Source of the DNA: AG1 sp035559775
GTDB taxonomy: Archaea > Thermoproteota > Thermoprotei_A > Sulfolobales > AG1
Direction of reading: 5' to 3'
NCBI GenBank assembly: GCA_035559775.1
Contig: DATMAU010000057.1
Span: 1-11,019, forward strand
DNA length: 11,019 nt
The stretch's first letter is position 1; each line of letters opens with the position of its first letter. The notes beneath the pieces are model-generated. The model saw only the letters and a list, made by a program, of their open reading frames with translations, searched no databases and had not been told where the DNA came from. A program made the translations under genes and the position numbers. Below, in pieces: positions 1 to 6,488 of this stretch.

Positions 1-569
1 TCCTTGTTTACCCAGTTCTTCACCTCGCCGTTTATAATGGCTTCTGCGACTTTTACTGCTATATAGAATCTGGAGAGTCTTCTGAAGGTCGCCTCCTCCT
101 CTGGGAATGCTTTTGAGAGGTTCTCTATGAGTCTGGGCATGTCGTCGTTCTTCTTAAAGCCATAGTAGTATTTGAGGAGCTCTACCCTGAAGATCTTCGA
201 GAGGATCGCTGAGTCAGGGATTCTACCGAAGATCTCGGTGATCTTGGATCTAGCGTTCTCAGGATCGCTGTTCAGAGCTATATCTGCAGCTTCGAGATAG
301 GATCTCTCAGGTGAAAAGAGATCCATGACCTCCTTGGGGATCTCGCTCCCAAGACCAAGACCCTCAATACCCACTATATAGAGGGCAATAAGATCCCTCT
401 CATAGATATCATCAGGGTTCGCAGCACCCCTCACAGGCTCGACACCTTTATCAGCATATGCCTCTTTAAGAATGGCTATGAGATCCTCCCTGCTCAGCCT
501 ACCACCGCGGGAGAGGATCTCGCCCCAAGCATCTACAAGAACCCTCAGCCTCTTCCTCCTCACATCCAT
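1..569 (-). CDS. DUF2192-like archaeal protein, N-terminal 189 residues (runs off the window)
   Basis: An open frame starts at an ATG (complement 567-569) and stays open to the window edge, so the C-terminus is missing. The start has a GGTGGG ribosome binding site at complement 576-581, six bases upstream, and a TATA-like box further up. The protein begins MDVRRKRLRVLVDAWGEIL and continues with a charged, mostly helical sequence containing GVEPVRG, a DDIYERDLIALYIVG segment and a Tyr-rich LLKYYYGF stretch. There is no signal peptide, membrane segment or recognisable catalytic motif. The arrangement of a basic helical N-terminus followed by YExxLIALYIVGxxGLG resembles the uncharacterised crenarchaeal DUF2192 family; this is recognition from memory, without a search. 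The function is unknown. That the frame is real is much surer than the family name. Confidence 0.75.
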   Translation of the reverse strand, partial: MDVRRKRLRVLVDAWGEILSRGGRLSREDLIAILKEAYADKGVEPVRGAANPDDIYERDLIALYIVGIEGLGLGSEIPKEVMDLFSPERSYLEAADIALNSDPENARSKITEIFGRIPDSAILSKIFRVELLKYYYGFKKNDDMPRLIENLSKAFPEEEATFRRLSRFYIAVKVAEAIINGEVKNWVNK

Positions 570-614
570 CAAAAACCCACCAGCTTTCACTCTATGTATT
601 TTCAAGGAGAAGAG

Positions 615-630
615 CAATATATTTTACCAA
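615..630 (-). promoter_or_regulatory. TATA box for the DUF2192-like gene
   Basis: Read on the minus strand this is GGTAAAATATATTG. Its centre lies about 53 bases before the ATG at 569. With the usual 25-28 base spacing, transcription would start near 595, giving a leader of about 26 bases that includes the GGTGGG site. Confidence 0.45.
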
Positions 631-661
631 AACCCATTGACCGAGATGGGATCGCAAGGGA

Positions 662-1117
662 TCATGAGCTCTGGATAGCGAGAGCCCTGGAGAGGAATAT
701 ATTACCAGCCCTCGTATAGATCTTAACATTATACTGAGCATTAGGGGTAAAAGAGCCTGGAACAACACATACAATAGACTTCGAAACACCCGGAGCTATC
801 GAAGTCTCGTTAAACTGACACCTAGCCCCCTCAACATCGATAGAAGTAATTATAGACTCGACAGAACCCCTATTAACAACCACAATACTGAGCACCCAGC
901 CATCAGCACCGGGCTTAAGAGTAGCGTTAGGATAGATCATGAGGGCCTCGCTCCCACCAAAAAGCCCGCTAAAAACCCCTGTAACCCACGCTATAGTAGC
1001 AACACCAACGATGACAACGATGGTGACAAGCACCACAGATGAGAGCAGATTACTAATACCACAGATCGCCTTATGTATGGTTCTGGCAATGGAGGGTATC
1101 ATGTTCCCAAGGATCAT
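662..1117 (-). CDS. Type IV pilin-like surface protein with class III signal peptide
   Basis: A 151-residue protein with the layout of archaeal pilins: a short basic N-terminus (R12, H15, K16), a likely prepilin peptidase (PibD) site at K16-A17/I18, then one hydrophobic helix (about 24-50) ending in AWVTGVFSGLFGG, and a beta-rich extracellular domain (55-151). The ISNLLSSVVLVTIVVIVG stretch resembles crenarchaeal pilin N-domains. The outer domain has two N-glycosylation sequons (N64-A-T, N103-E-T) and two cysteines (C100, C117) that could form a disulfide. Pilins of this type are inserted in the membrane, processed, and assembled into adhesive or other pili; no assembly ATPase or membrane platform gene is in the window, so it is either a stray subunit or uses machinery coded elsewhere. 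The start is uncertain: the TATA box fits Met6 (complement 1100-1102) better than Met1. It is divergent from the phosphatase gene. Confidence 0.8.
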   Translation of the reverse strand: MILGNMIPSIARTIHKAICGISNLLSSVVLVTIVVIVGVATIAWVTGVFSGLFGGSEALMIYPNATLKPGADGWVLSIVVVNRGSVESIITSIDVEGARCQFNETSIAPGVSKSIVCVVPGSFTPNAQYNVKIYTRAGNIFLSRALAIQSS

Positions 1118-1128
1118 GTCTAACCAGC

Positions 1129-1140
1129 CTATAAATATTA
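1129..1140 (-). promoter_or_regulatory. TATA box for the pilin gene
   Basis: The minus strand reads TAATATTTATAG, a good crenarchaeal TATA box with AT-rich sequence upstream. The centre is about 18 bases before the first ATG and about 33 before the second in-frame ATG. A start at the second ATG with almost no leader fits better. Confidence 0.5.
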
Positions 1141-1190
1141 TTATTGGTTATGAACAGAAGTAAGGGATCATTGTTACAGGATTACGGGTT

Positions 1191-1202
1191 AAATTTATAT
1201 TA
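1191..1202 (+). promoter_or_regulatory. TATA box for the phosphatase gene
   Basis: AAATTTATATTA is centred about 24 bases before the GTG at 1220. Transcription would begin at or just after that codon, suggesting a leaderless mRNA that starts at this GTG or at the in-frame GTG at 1229 or 1235. Confidence 0.5.
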
Positions 1203-1219
1203 TCCTTTATTCTAGAGGC

Positions 1220-1747
1220 GTGTGGAGAGTGAGAGTGTCAGAGGGCTTTCTCCTCCTAATGGATCTAGACGGTACTATGTGGGATCACAAGAACGTCACA
1301 GACCTCACACCTCCCTTCAAGAGGGTTTCGGAAACAAAGGTTATTGATTCTAGAGGGGTTGAGGTCAACCTATACACAGAAGCCCTAAAAATAGTGCTCT
1401 GGGCAAGATCCTCGGGCGCCTATATCTCAAGCCTCAGCTGGAACGATCCCGAGAAAGCCCTGGGGGTTCTAAAGGCCTTCGGAATAAGCGATCTCTTCCA
1501 CCAACACATGATAGAGAACCACCCCAACAAGGATACCATGATCTCCAAACTCCTCTCAATGCTGAGGAGCAGGGGTATCCAATACCCCCTCTGCAGAATC
1601 GTCTATATAGATGATAGAACAATACATCTAGACGCAATATATAGGAACATAGGCAGGATAGTATTCCTCCAAGCATGGAAGGATTTCAAAACACACCTAG
1701 AGGCTATAGAGGCTATAGAGAAAAGGCTTAGAGAATGCCGCGACTAG
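1220..1747 (+). CDS. HAD superfamily phosphatase, MDP-1-like (magnesium-dependent phosphatase-1)
   Basis: A 175-residue soluble protein with the four HAD motifs. Motif I is DLDGTMW: D15 would be the phosphorylated nucleophile and D17 the general acid, and the Trp after the motif is typical of the MDP-1 branch. Motif II is ISSLSWN (about 69-75), motif III is probably K104 in HPNKDTM, and motif IV is YIDDRTIHL with D131 and D132 for magnesium. There is no large cap insertion, as in MDP-1. MDP-1 enzymes remove phosphate from small phosphorylated compounds, and mammalian MDP-1 has been linked to phosphorylated or glycated metabolites and proteins; the substrate here cannot be told. The GTG start is chosen because it sits behind a TATA box at leaderless spacing; GTG codons at 1229 and 1235 are alternatives and keep motif I. 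The zinc-finger gene follows after 90 bases, perhaps in the same transcript. Confidence 0.85.
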   Translation: MWRVRVSEGFLLLMDLDGTMWDHKNVTDLTPPFKRVSETKVIDSRGVEVNLYTEALKIVLWARSSGAYISSLSWNDPEKALGVLKAFGISDLFHQHMIENHPNKDTMISKLLSMLRSRGIQYPLCRIVYIDDRTIHLDAIYRNIGRIVFLQAWKDFKTHLEAIEAIEKRLRECRD

Positions 1748-1837
1748 ATAACCCTATCGAGAGGAGAAAGCTACACAGCTTAGAAAACCGATCGCTCCCA
1801 CTAATAAGAAGCATAGAAGATAGATATCTAGGAGAAC

Positions 1838-2134
1838 ATGTACCAATGGAACCCCGAGTGGGAGAGGGTCAGGATAAAAATAGGCGATAGAGAGATAACA
1901 CTATGCAGGGATAAGGTTACAGGCATGTATGTATGCCCAAGATGCACAGACCCGGATAAACTCTGCCCCGAAGGCCAGAAAACAAGGAGCATCATCCCCG
2001 AAGAGACAACCTACCTATTAACAGAGATCGACGTGCTCAACCATCTCAGAGAATGCGAGAAAGGTGTAAAGAGCTGGGGCTATGCACCAAAATACGAGGA
2101 TGAAGAGGAAGAGGAAGAAGAAGAGGAACTATGA
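1838..2134 (+). CDS. Small zinc-finger-like protein with acidic C-terminal tail
   Basis: A 98-residue protein of unknown function. It begins MYQWNPEWERVRIKIGD, followed by a short beta-like segment REITLCRDKVTGMYVCPRC. The pattern C33-x2-C36 then H69-x3-C73 could bind one zinc; C23 and C43 are additional cysteines. Residues 60-72 (LLTEIDVLNHLREC) look like the helix that would carry the His/Cys pair. The last 12 or so residues are almost all Glu/Asp, a tail that could bind basic partners or mimic nucleic acid. Small archaeal proteins with a CxxC and a later HLxxC/H are common, and some bind DNA or RNA, but no specific role can be given. The ATG has GGAG at 1831-1834, three bases upstream. The gap to the phosphatase gene contains a perfect 5-bp hairpin (AAGCT/AGCTT, 1768-1781) and no strong TATA box, so co-transcription is possible. 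Confidence 0.75.
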   Translation: MYQWNPEWERVRIKIGDREITLCRDKVTGMYVCPRCTDPDKLCPEGQKTRSIIPEETTYLLTEIDVLNHLRECEKGVKSWGYAPKYEDEEEEEEEEEL

Positions 2135-2201
2135 GTCAAACAAACCGCGTCTTCAAGAAATTTTATAATGATTATCACCAGCCCTCCCTTAGATCCTGTC
2201 G

Positions 2202-2209
2202 TTTTATAA
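2202..2209 (+). promoter_or_regulatory. TATA box upstream of the candidate structured RNA
   Basis: TTTTATAA is centred 25-27 bases before position 2231, exactly where the first inverted repeat begins. The sequence just upstream (CCTGTCG) is a poor BRE, which lowers confidence. Confidence 0.35.
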
Positions 2210-2230
2210 CAAGCTATAAACCCCAGGGTT

Positions 2231-2360
2231 TACAGATACCTGCAAAAGGTATTCCCCCATAGAACCCAGGCAGGCTGTATAGAAAGAGAGCTAGTACGAG
2301 GAGCTCCCCACGACCATAATTATAATCGGTGAAGAGGAGCTGCGGGCTGGGGATCCTCGT
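2231..2360 (+). ncRNA. Candidate structured RNA (two bulged stem-loops)
   Basis: Stem 1: 2231-2235 plus 2239-2243 (TACAG, CCTGC) pair with 2270-2279 (GCAGGCTGTA), ten pairs with a 3-base ATA bulge and a 26-base loop. A competing local hairpin ATACCT/AGGTAT (2236-2241 with 2247-2252, 5-base loop) uses the same 5' arm. Stem 2: 2296-2302 plus 2305-2310 (ACGAGGA, TCCCCA) pair with 2348-2360 (TGGGGATCCTCGT), thirteen pairs with a 2-base GC bulge and a 37-base loop that contains ATAATTAT. The element begins at the distance expected for a start site behind the TATA box at 2202. I do not recognise the RNA family, see no T-rich terminator directly after it, and cannot exclude that it is the processed or regulatory 3' region of the upstream gene. 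All pairings were checked by hand. Confidence 0.4.
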
Positions 2361-2395
2361 GAAAGATCGAGACCAAAGATAAGATCCTTGTGAAA
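2352..2395 (+). repeat. Imperfect direct repeat, 13 bases, period 31
   Basis: GATCCTCGTGAAA (2352-2364) recurs as GATCCTTGTGAAA (2383-2395), 12 of 13 bases identical. A further GTGAAGA lies at 2329-2335. The first copy overlaps the 3' arm of stem 2. It could be a protein or guide binding element, or chance in a GATCC-rich genome. Confidence 0.4.
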
Positions 2396-2452
2396 AGACT
2401 TTGAAGTCGCAATGCTAAGAATAGAGTAGCTAGGAAAGAACAATACTAACCG

Positions 2453-3622
2453 CTACCGGGCCTGGATCTCATACCTCCTCTTTATAAAGAGTAGGAGGAA
2501 AAGGGCATTGGAGCTCGATATAGTGAAAGATGCTAGAAAATGGGCTTCGCTGCCGAAGAGAGACCTGATCATGGATCCTATGTAGGGGGCGGGCAGCCCA
2601 GCTATGGTTGCTAGCACGTATATTGTTGAGTACAAACCACCCCTAGCGTGGCTCGCAACAAGACTCCCTAGGATCGCGTTGTACGAGGGTATCCATGATG
2701 CTATAGAAGCGCCCATGAGTATAAAGGATATGTAGGGGGCAGGAGACCCGGGTATGGGGTTTATCGACATGGCTAGGGCCGACAGCCCTGTGAGAGCCTC
2801 TGAGAAGGCGAGTACATAGATAGCTCTCGACTCAGCGAGAAGACCAAAGGCATAGGATCCGAGGAGCCAGGTGAGGTTCTGTATAGCGTAGAGGATCGCG
2901 ACCTCGCTATCACTAAACCCCTTCTCAGAGAAATAGGCTGATATGAGGGGCATCCATAGATAGAAGGAAAACCTATCGATACAGCTGTAGAGGGTTATTG
3001 GCCATAGATACCTTAGAGAGGCGAGGAAGCCGAGGATCTCTCCAAGGGCTGGGACAGAGACACCAGGTCTATTGATCCTAGTGCGGGGCTCATCTACATA
3101 TAGAAAGGATACTGACGCCAATAACCATAAGATCGAGAGGAAGAGGAAGAGACCCCTATAGCCAAGCCACTCCCTAAACGTGAAACCAGCTATAGGTCCA
3201 ACAACCATGAAGATAGAAGATGCCGTCATTATATAGCCAAGCCACCTCGCAGTAAGAGGACCTGCCAGGTCGATTACAAGCACATTCCTAGCAACAACGA
3301 CCAGCGAGAAGGCCGAGTTATAGAGAATAATGCTCAGGGGGAAACCAACCCAGCTGGGAAGAAGCGCTAGAGAGGATGCAGATACAAAGCCCAGGAAATA
3401 GGCTAGGAATGTGAAGAACCTCCTCCCAAGCACATCCGAGAGAAAACCAGCCCCTAGTACGAGGAAGATAGAGACAGCGTAGGAGTAGACCTCATATATG
3501 GACTGAACGCTGTAGTCAAAACCCTCCTGGGATGCGTAGAACCTAACCTGGTATATATAGGTAGAGCTTGAGAGGCTTGAAAGGGCTGCCGATATGATCA
3601 TTATAGCCAGGTTCCTATCCAT
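2453..3622 (-). CDS. Major facilitator superfamily (MFS) transporter
   Basis: A 389-residue protein with about twelve hydrophobic helices, the usual MFS size and count. The loop between helices 2 and 3 carries the family signature as GFLSDVLGRR (residues 59-68). A hydrophilic central loop (VDEPRTRINRPGVSVPALGE, about 177-196) separates the two six-helix halves. C-terminal KRRYEIQAR is cytoplasmic by the positive-inside rule. MFS proteins move small solutes through the membrane as uniporters, symporters or antiporters; the substrate cannot be read from the sequence. The ATG start is supported by GGTGA at complement 3631-3635, eight bases upstream. The gene lies 73 bases behind nnr on the same strand, with a TATA-like stretch in the gap, so it may be transcribed alone or by read-through from nnr. 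No link to nnr function is evident. Confidence 0.88.
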   Translation of the reverse strand: MDRNLAIMIISAALSSLSSSTYIYQVRFYASQEGFDYSVQSIYEVYSYAVSIFLVLGAGFLSDVLGRRFFTFLAYFLGFVSASSLALLPSWVGFPLSIILYNSAFSLVVVARNVLVIDLAGPLTARWLGYIMTASSIFMVVGPIAGFTFREWLGYRGLFLFLSILWLLASVSFLYVDEPRTRINRPGVSVPALGEILGFLASLRYLWPITLYSCIDRFSFYLWMPLISAYFSEKGFSDSEVAILYAIQNLTWLLGSYAFGLLAESRAIYVLAFSEALTGLSALAMSINPIPGSPAPYISFILMGASIASWIPSYNAILGSLVASHARGGLYSTIYVLATIAGLPAPYIGSMIRSLFGSEAHFLASFTISSSNALFLLLFIKRRYEIQAR

Positions 3623-3665
3623 CTACCCAGTCACCAAGCTGATTAGGGTAGAGCTAAAGAGCCAA

Positions 3666-3684
3666 TAAGATATAGAAAATATAT
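3666..3684 (-). promoter_or_regulatory. TATA-like stretch for the MFS gene
   Basis: The minus strand reads ATATATTTTCTATATCTTA. Using the CTATATCTTA half, transcription would start near 3644, leaving a leader of about 22 bases that contains the GGTGA site. It overlaps no coding sequence, since nnr ends at 3696. Confidence 0.4.
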
Positions 3685-3695
3685 GGCTGGCAGTG

Positions 3696-5276
3696 CTAGA
3701 CAACCCTCGGCAGATACTTTTCAACAATATACCCAGGATCCTCCCTCAAGATCCTCACAGCCCTCGGCAGATAGTTGAGGATATCATCAGGGGTCACACC
3801 ATCCTCACCAAGATCCTTTGCAGCAAGATCCCCAGCAAGCCCGTGGATCAGGACACCTGTCCTGGCAGCAGCACCAGGATCCCTATACCCAACACCATAC
3901 ATAGCAGCTATAGCTCCTGTGAGAACATCGCCCGAACCAGCCTTAGCCATCCCAGGGTTTCCAGTCATGTTTATATAGATATAACCGTCGGGGTAACAGA
4001 TCATTGTGTGGGCTCCTTTAAGAACTATATATACTCCAAGATCCCTGCAAGCGCTCCTAAGACTATTAACAGGATCCTCCTGGATCTCCTTAAGATCGGC
4101 ACCAACAAGCCTTGAGAACTCGACAACATGGGGCGTTATTATAGTCGGAGCCTTCCTCCTCTTAACCCTATCGGGATCCTTCGAGATCGCTGTGATCCCA
4201 TCACCATCTATAATCAAAGGCCTATCGATAGCCTCAGCAAGCATCCTAACAAGCTCCTGGGTCTCGCCATTAAGAGACACACCAGGGCCGAGTGCAACTA
4301 TATCTATCCCAGCCTCCTCTATGAGCCTCAATATAGCCTCATAGCTACTCATAGCAATACTACCCTCGCCAGTCTCCTCAAGAGGTATGTATACAACCTC
4401 ACTACACCTAGCAGCAATATAAGGGATCACTGATCTCGGTGCTGCAAGCCTTGAATAACCGCCACCAGCCTTTAAGAAGGAGTAGGATGTATAGTAAGGA
4501 GCCCCATAGTAATACCTAGACCCCGCTATAGCTAGAAACTTCCCAAAAACCCCCTTATGACCCCACCTAACCCTCTCAGGAAGAGGGATCGGTGTGTTAA
4601 GCTCTGCAGAAACCTCTTCGAGGAGCTTTCTCGGGTATGAGAGGTGGGATATATAGAGCCTTCCACAGTAATGGTAGCCTGGGTAGAGGATATTGCCAAA
4701 CTTGGGCAAACCCATAGCAACGGTTGCTGTGGATCTAATAGCAACTCCTCTCACGGCACCATTATCACCATCTATCCCCGAGGGTATGTCAACACTTATA
4801 ACGACCTTCCCAGACCTGTTTATAGCCTCGATAACGTCCCTATAGATCCCCCTAACATCTCCCCTAAGCCCGATCCCGATCAAACCAACTATGCAAGCCT
4901 CGCACCAGCCGAGCATCTTCTCTAGAGAGGATATATCGCCCTGCTCCCTGACATAGTTAACCTCGATTCCCATGTTCAGGATCATCTCGAGATTCCTTCT
5001 CGTAAGATCAGAAGCCCTCCCCGGGTCGCCTACAAATGCGATCCTAACAATAGCCCCAGCAGCGTGGAGCCTCCTAGCAGCTACCAGGGCGTCTCCACCA
5101 TTATTGCCGCTCCCAGCTACCACGAGGATCTTCTTACCAATAACACTGCCAAGGATCTCAAGAGCTACCGAGTATATAGCCGAGCCAGCGTCCTCCATTA
5201 GGAGGAGGTGATCCAAACCATATTTGGGAGCCTCGCTATCTATTCTTCTCATCTCATCAACGCTGCAAACCTTCAT
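3696..5276 (-). CDS. nnr: Bifunctional NAD(P)H-hydrate epimerase / ADP-dependent dehydratase
   Basis: This enzyme repairs damaged NADHX and NADPHX: the N-terminal YjeF_N domain interconverts the R and S hydrates and the C-terminal ribokinase-like domain dehydrates the S form using ADP (ATP in eukaryotes). Counting from the ATG at complement 5274-5276 (526 aa), the epimerase half shows LLLMEDAGSA (24-33), GSGNNGGDA (55-63) and DIPSGIDGD (163-171). The dehydratase half shows GHKGVFGKFLAIAGS (239-253), GPG (330-332), TPHVVEF (381-387) and NPGMAKAGSGDVLTG (440-454), with catalytic Asp450. One change stands out: the Asp usually opening the DAxxGxG motif of the epimerase is Gly131 (VGLIGIGL). The frame stays open upstream to an ATG at 5318 and a TTG at 5378; I prefer 5276 because MKVCSVDEMRRID matches the usual family N-terminus, but the promoter position would also allow 5318. 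It follows galE by a short gap. Confidence 0.92.
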   Translation of the reverse strand: MKVCSVDEMRRIDSEAPKYGLDHLLLMEDAGSAIYSVALEILGSVIGKKILVVAGSGNNGGDALVAARRLHAAGAIVRIAFVGDPGRASDLTRRNLEMILNMGIEVNYVREQGDISSLEKMLGWCEACIVGLIGIGLRGDVRGIYRDVIEAINRSGKVVISVDIPSGIDGDNGAVRGVAIRSTATVAMGLPKFGNILYPGYHYCGRLYISHLSYPRKLLEEVSAELNTPIPLPERVRWGHKGVFGKFLAIAGSRYYYGAPYYTSYSFLKAGGGYSRLAAPRSVIPYIAARCSEVVYIPLEETGEGSIAMSSYEAILRLIEEAGIDIVALGPGVSLNGETQELVRMLAEAIDRPLIIDGDGITAISKDPDRVKRRKAPTIITPHVVEFSRLVGADLKEIQEDPVNSLRSACRDLGVYIVLKGAHTMICYPDGYIYINMTGNPGMAKAGSGDVLTGAIAAMYGVGYRDPGAAARTGVLIHGLAGDLAAKDLGEDGVTPDDILNYLPRAVRILREDPGYIVEKYLPRVV

Positions 5277-5357
5277 CCTATACCCGGCATTAGAGCTTGA
5301 GAAGCCCGCCACCCCCATGTAATCCACAGACCCTACCCAACATATCATGTGTAGATG

Positions 5358-5371
5358 GCTAAAGATATAAC
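5358..5371 (-). promoter_or_regulatory. TATA-like box for nnr
   Basis: The minus strand reads CGTTATATCTTTAG, just after the end of galE. It predicts a transcription start near 5339, which lies downstream of the longest possible TTG start (5378) and argues against it, leaving the ATG codons at 5318 and 5276 as candidates. Confidence 0.4.
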
Positions 5372-5405
5372 GATCCAACAGGATCTTAGTTCAAGGGATC
5401 TAGTA

Positions 5406-6380
5406 TTATCCATACGCGTTAGAGATCATCTCGGCCGCGGTTCTCCTAACAGCATCCCTACTACTCAGGCTAGGGATCCATCCTATCCTCCTCTCAAGCC
5501 TAGATATGTCTAGAAGCATTAGCTTAACATCCCCAGGCCATCCCCTCCCATCCGGTGTTGCTGGCGAGAATCTATATCTAACCCCTCTGAGCCCCATAGC
5601 CTCTGTAACTATATCCGCTATCTCTATAACTGTTACCCAGTCCCTGTTACCGATGTTATAGATCTCCTCCACAGCATCGCCATCAACCATTTTCTCAAAA
5701 GCCTTGATCGTGGCATCTACAGCATCGTCTATATAGAGGTAGCTCTTCCTCTGAGAACCATCACCAAGGATCTCTAGCTCCTCACTATTGCTCCTCAGCT
5801 TGTTTATAAAATCATAGATCACTCCATGTTTAAGCCTAGGGCCAATGATATTAGCGTACCTAAGAACCAGGCATTTTAACCCGTAAAGCCTGGAGTAGGT
5901 TTGGCAGAGGATCTCCCCAGCAGCCTTGGTAGCGCCATAAACGCTTATAGGCCTTAGAGGATGATCCTCTGGCGTGGGTATGATCGAGGCATCACCATAA
6001 ACAGTGCTGCTAGAGGCGAACACGAAGAGCCTAGCACCAAACCTTCTAGCCCTCTCAAGAGCGTTCATAGTTGCTGTGAGGTTCTGGTGGTAATGATCCA
6101 GAGGATCTCTCGTGGAATGCCTAACCTCAGGGTTAGCAGCCATGTGGAAGATAGCATCAACCCTAAAGAGATCCTCATCCAGTGAGGAGGGATCCAGAAG
6201 ATCAGCCCTAACAAACCTAAACCCAGGCATACCCATAGCCTTGGAGAGATTATCAAGACTCCCCGAAGATAGGTTATCAAGACCAACAACACTATAACCA
6301 AGACCAAGAAGCCTCTCAACCAAAAAGCTCCCAATAAAACCAGCAGCCCCAGTCACAAGCACCCTCAAGCTAAATACCAA
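5406..6380 (-). CDS. galE: NAD-dependent epimerase/dehydratase, UDP-glucose 4-epimerase-like (extended SDR)
   Basis: A 324-residue extended short-chain dehydrogenase. The NAD-binding motif is GAAGFIG (11-17), followed by VVGLDNLSSG with D35 for the adenosine ribose. FHMAANPEVRHS (78-89) is the usual cofactor loop, SSSTVYGD (123-130) holds the catalytic Ser/Thr, and Y148-x3-K152 (VYGATKAAGE) is the catalytic pair. Substrate-side motifs RYANIIGPR (174-182) and RKSYLYIDDAVDA (211-223) are also typical. Such enzymes invert C4 of UDP-glucose/galactose or related nucleotide sugars, and in archaea often supply surface glycans; the exact sugar is not decided by the sequence, so galE is a family-level name. 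The longest start is TTG at 6380, which sits about 25-30 bases behind a TATA box (leaderless). A second TTG at 6368 would give MRVLVTGAAGFIG, closer to typical family N-termini. It is divergent from the coiled-coil nuclease-like gene. Confidence 0.88.
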   Translation of the reverse strand: MVFSLRVLVTGAAGFIGSFLVERLLGLGYSVVGLDNLSSGSLDNLSKAMGMPGFRFVRADLLDPSSLDEDLFRVDAIFHMAANPEVRHSTRDPLDHYHQNLTATMNALERARRFGARLFVFASSSTVYGDASIIPTPEDHPLRPISVYGATKAAGEILCQTYSRLYGLKCLVLRYANIIGPRLKHGVIYDFINKLRSNSEELEILGDGSQRKSYLYIDDAVDATIKAFEKMVDGDAVEEIYNIGNRDWVTVIEIADIVTEAMGLRGVRYRFSPATPDGRGWPGDVKLMLLDISRLERRIGWIPSLSSRDAVRRTAAEMISNAYG

Positions 6381-6400
6381 ACCAAAATATCCAAAGAAGA

Positions 6401-6415
6401 AATTATAGATATAGC
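6401..6415 (-). promoter_or_regulatory. TATA box for the galE-like gene
   Basis: The minus strand reads GCTATATCTATAATT. Its centre is about 25-30 bases before the TTG at 6380, so the transcript probably begins at or near the start codon. Confidence 0.45.
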
Positions 6416-6444
6416 CTGGTAAATATTCAGATCGCTCCGATCAC

Positions 6445-6456
6445 GTATATTTAATA
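6445..6456 (+). promoter_or_regulatory. TATA box for the coiled-coil nuclease-like gene
   Basis: GTATATTTAATA predicts a start site near 6478, directly ahead of GGAG at 6480-6483 and the TTG start at 6489. A second AT-rich box (GGTATAATA, 6465-6473) is too close to that start to serve it. Confidence 0.45.
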
Positions 6457-6488
6457 GAGACCGAGGTATAATACCTATCGGAGCCAGC

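Larger units (their letters stand above)
2135..2452. other. Non-coding interval with strong inverted repeats
   Basis: These 318 bases have no frame of convincing length on either strand. They hold two TATA-like sequences (around 2159-2168 and 2202-2209), a 10-bp bulged inverted repeat (2231-2279), a 13-bp bulged inverted repeat (2296-2360), an imperfect 13-base direct repeat with period 31 (2352-2395), and a small GACT/AGTC hairpin (2397-2408). I found no tRNA features, no good box C/D pair, and no match to conserved SRP RNA or RNase P RNA sequence that I could recognise. Confidence 0.7.

Noticed and set aside
592..789. Minus-strand frame overlapping the end of the pilin gene
   Set aside because: It is out of frame with the pilin and hydrophobic by antiphase reading; the pilin has clear family features.
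3693..4433. Plus-strand frames opposite nnr
   Set aside because: They overlap the conserved dehydratase domain and show no family features or promoter.
5277..5378. N-terminal extension of Nnr from the TTG at 5378
   Set aside because: The 34 extra residues have no family similarity and the TTG lies upstream of the presumed transcription start.
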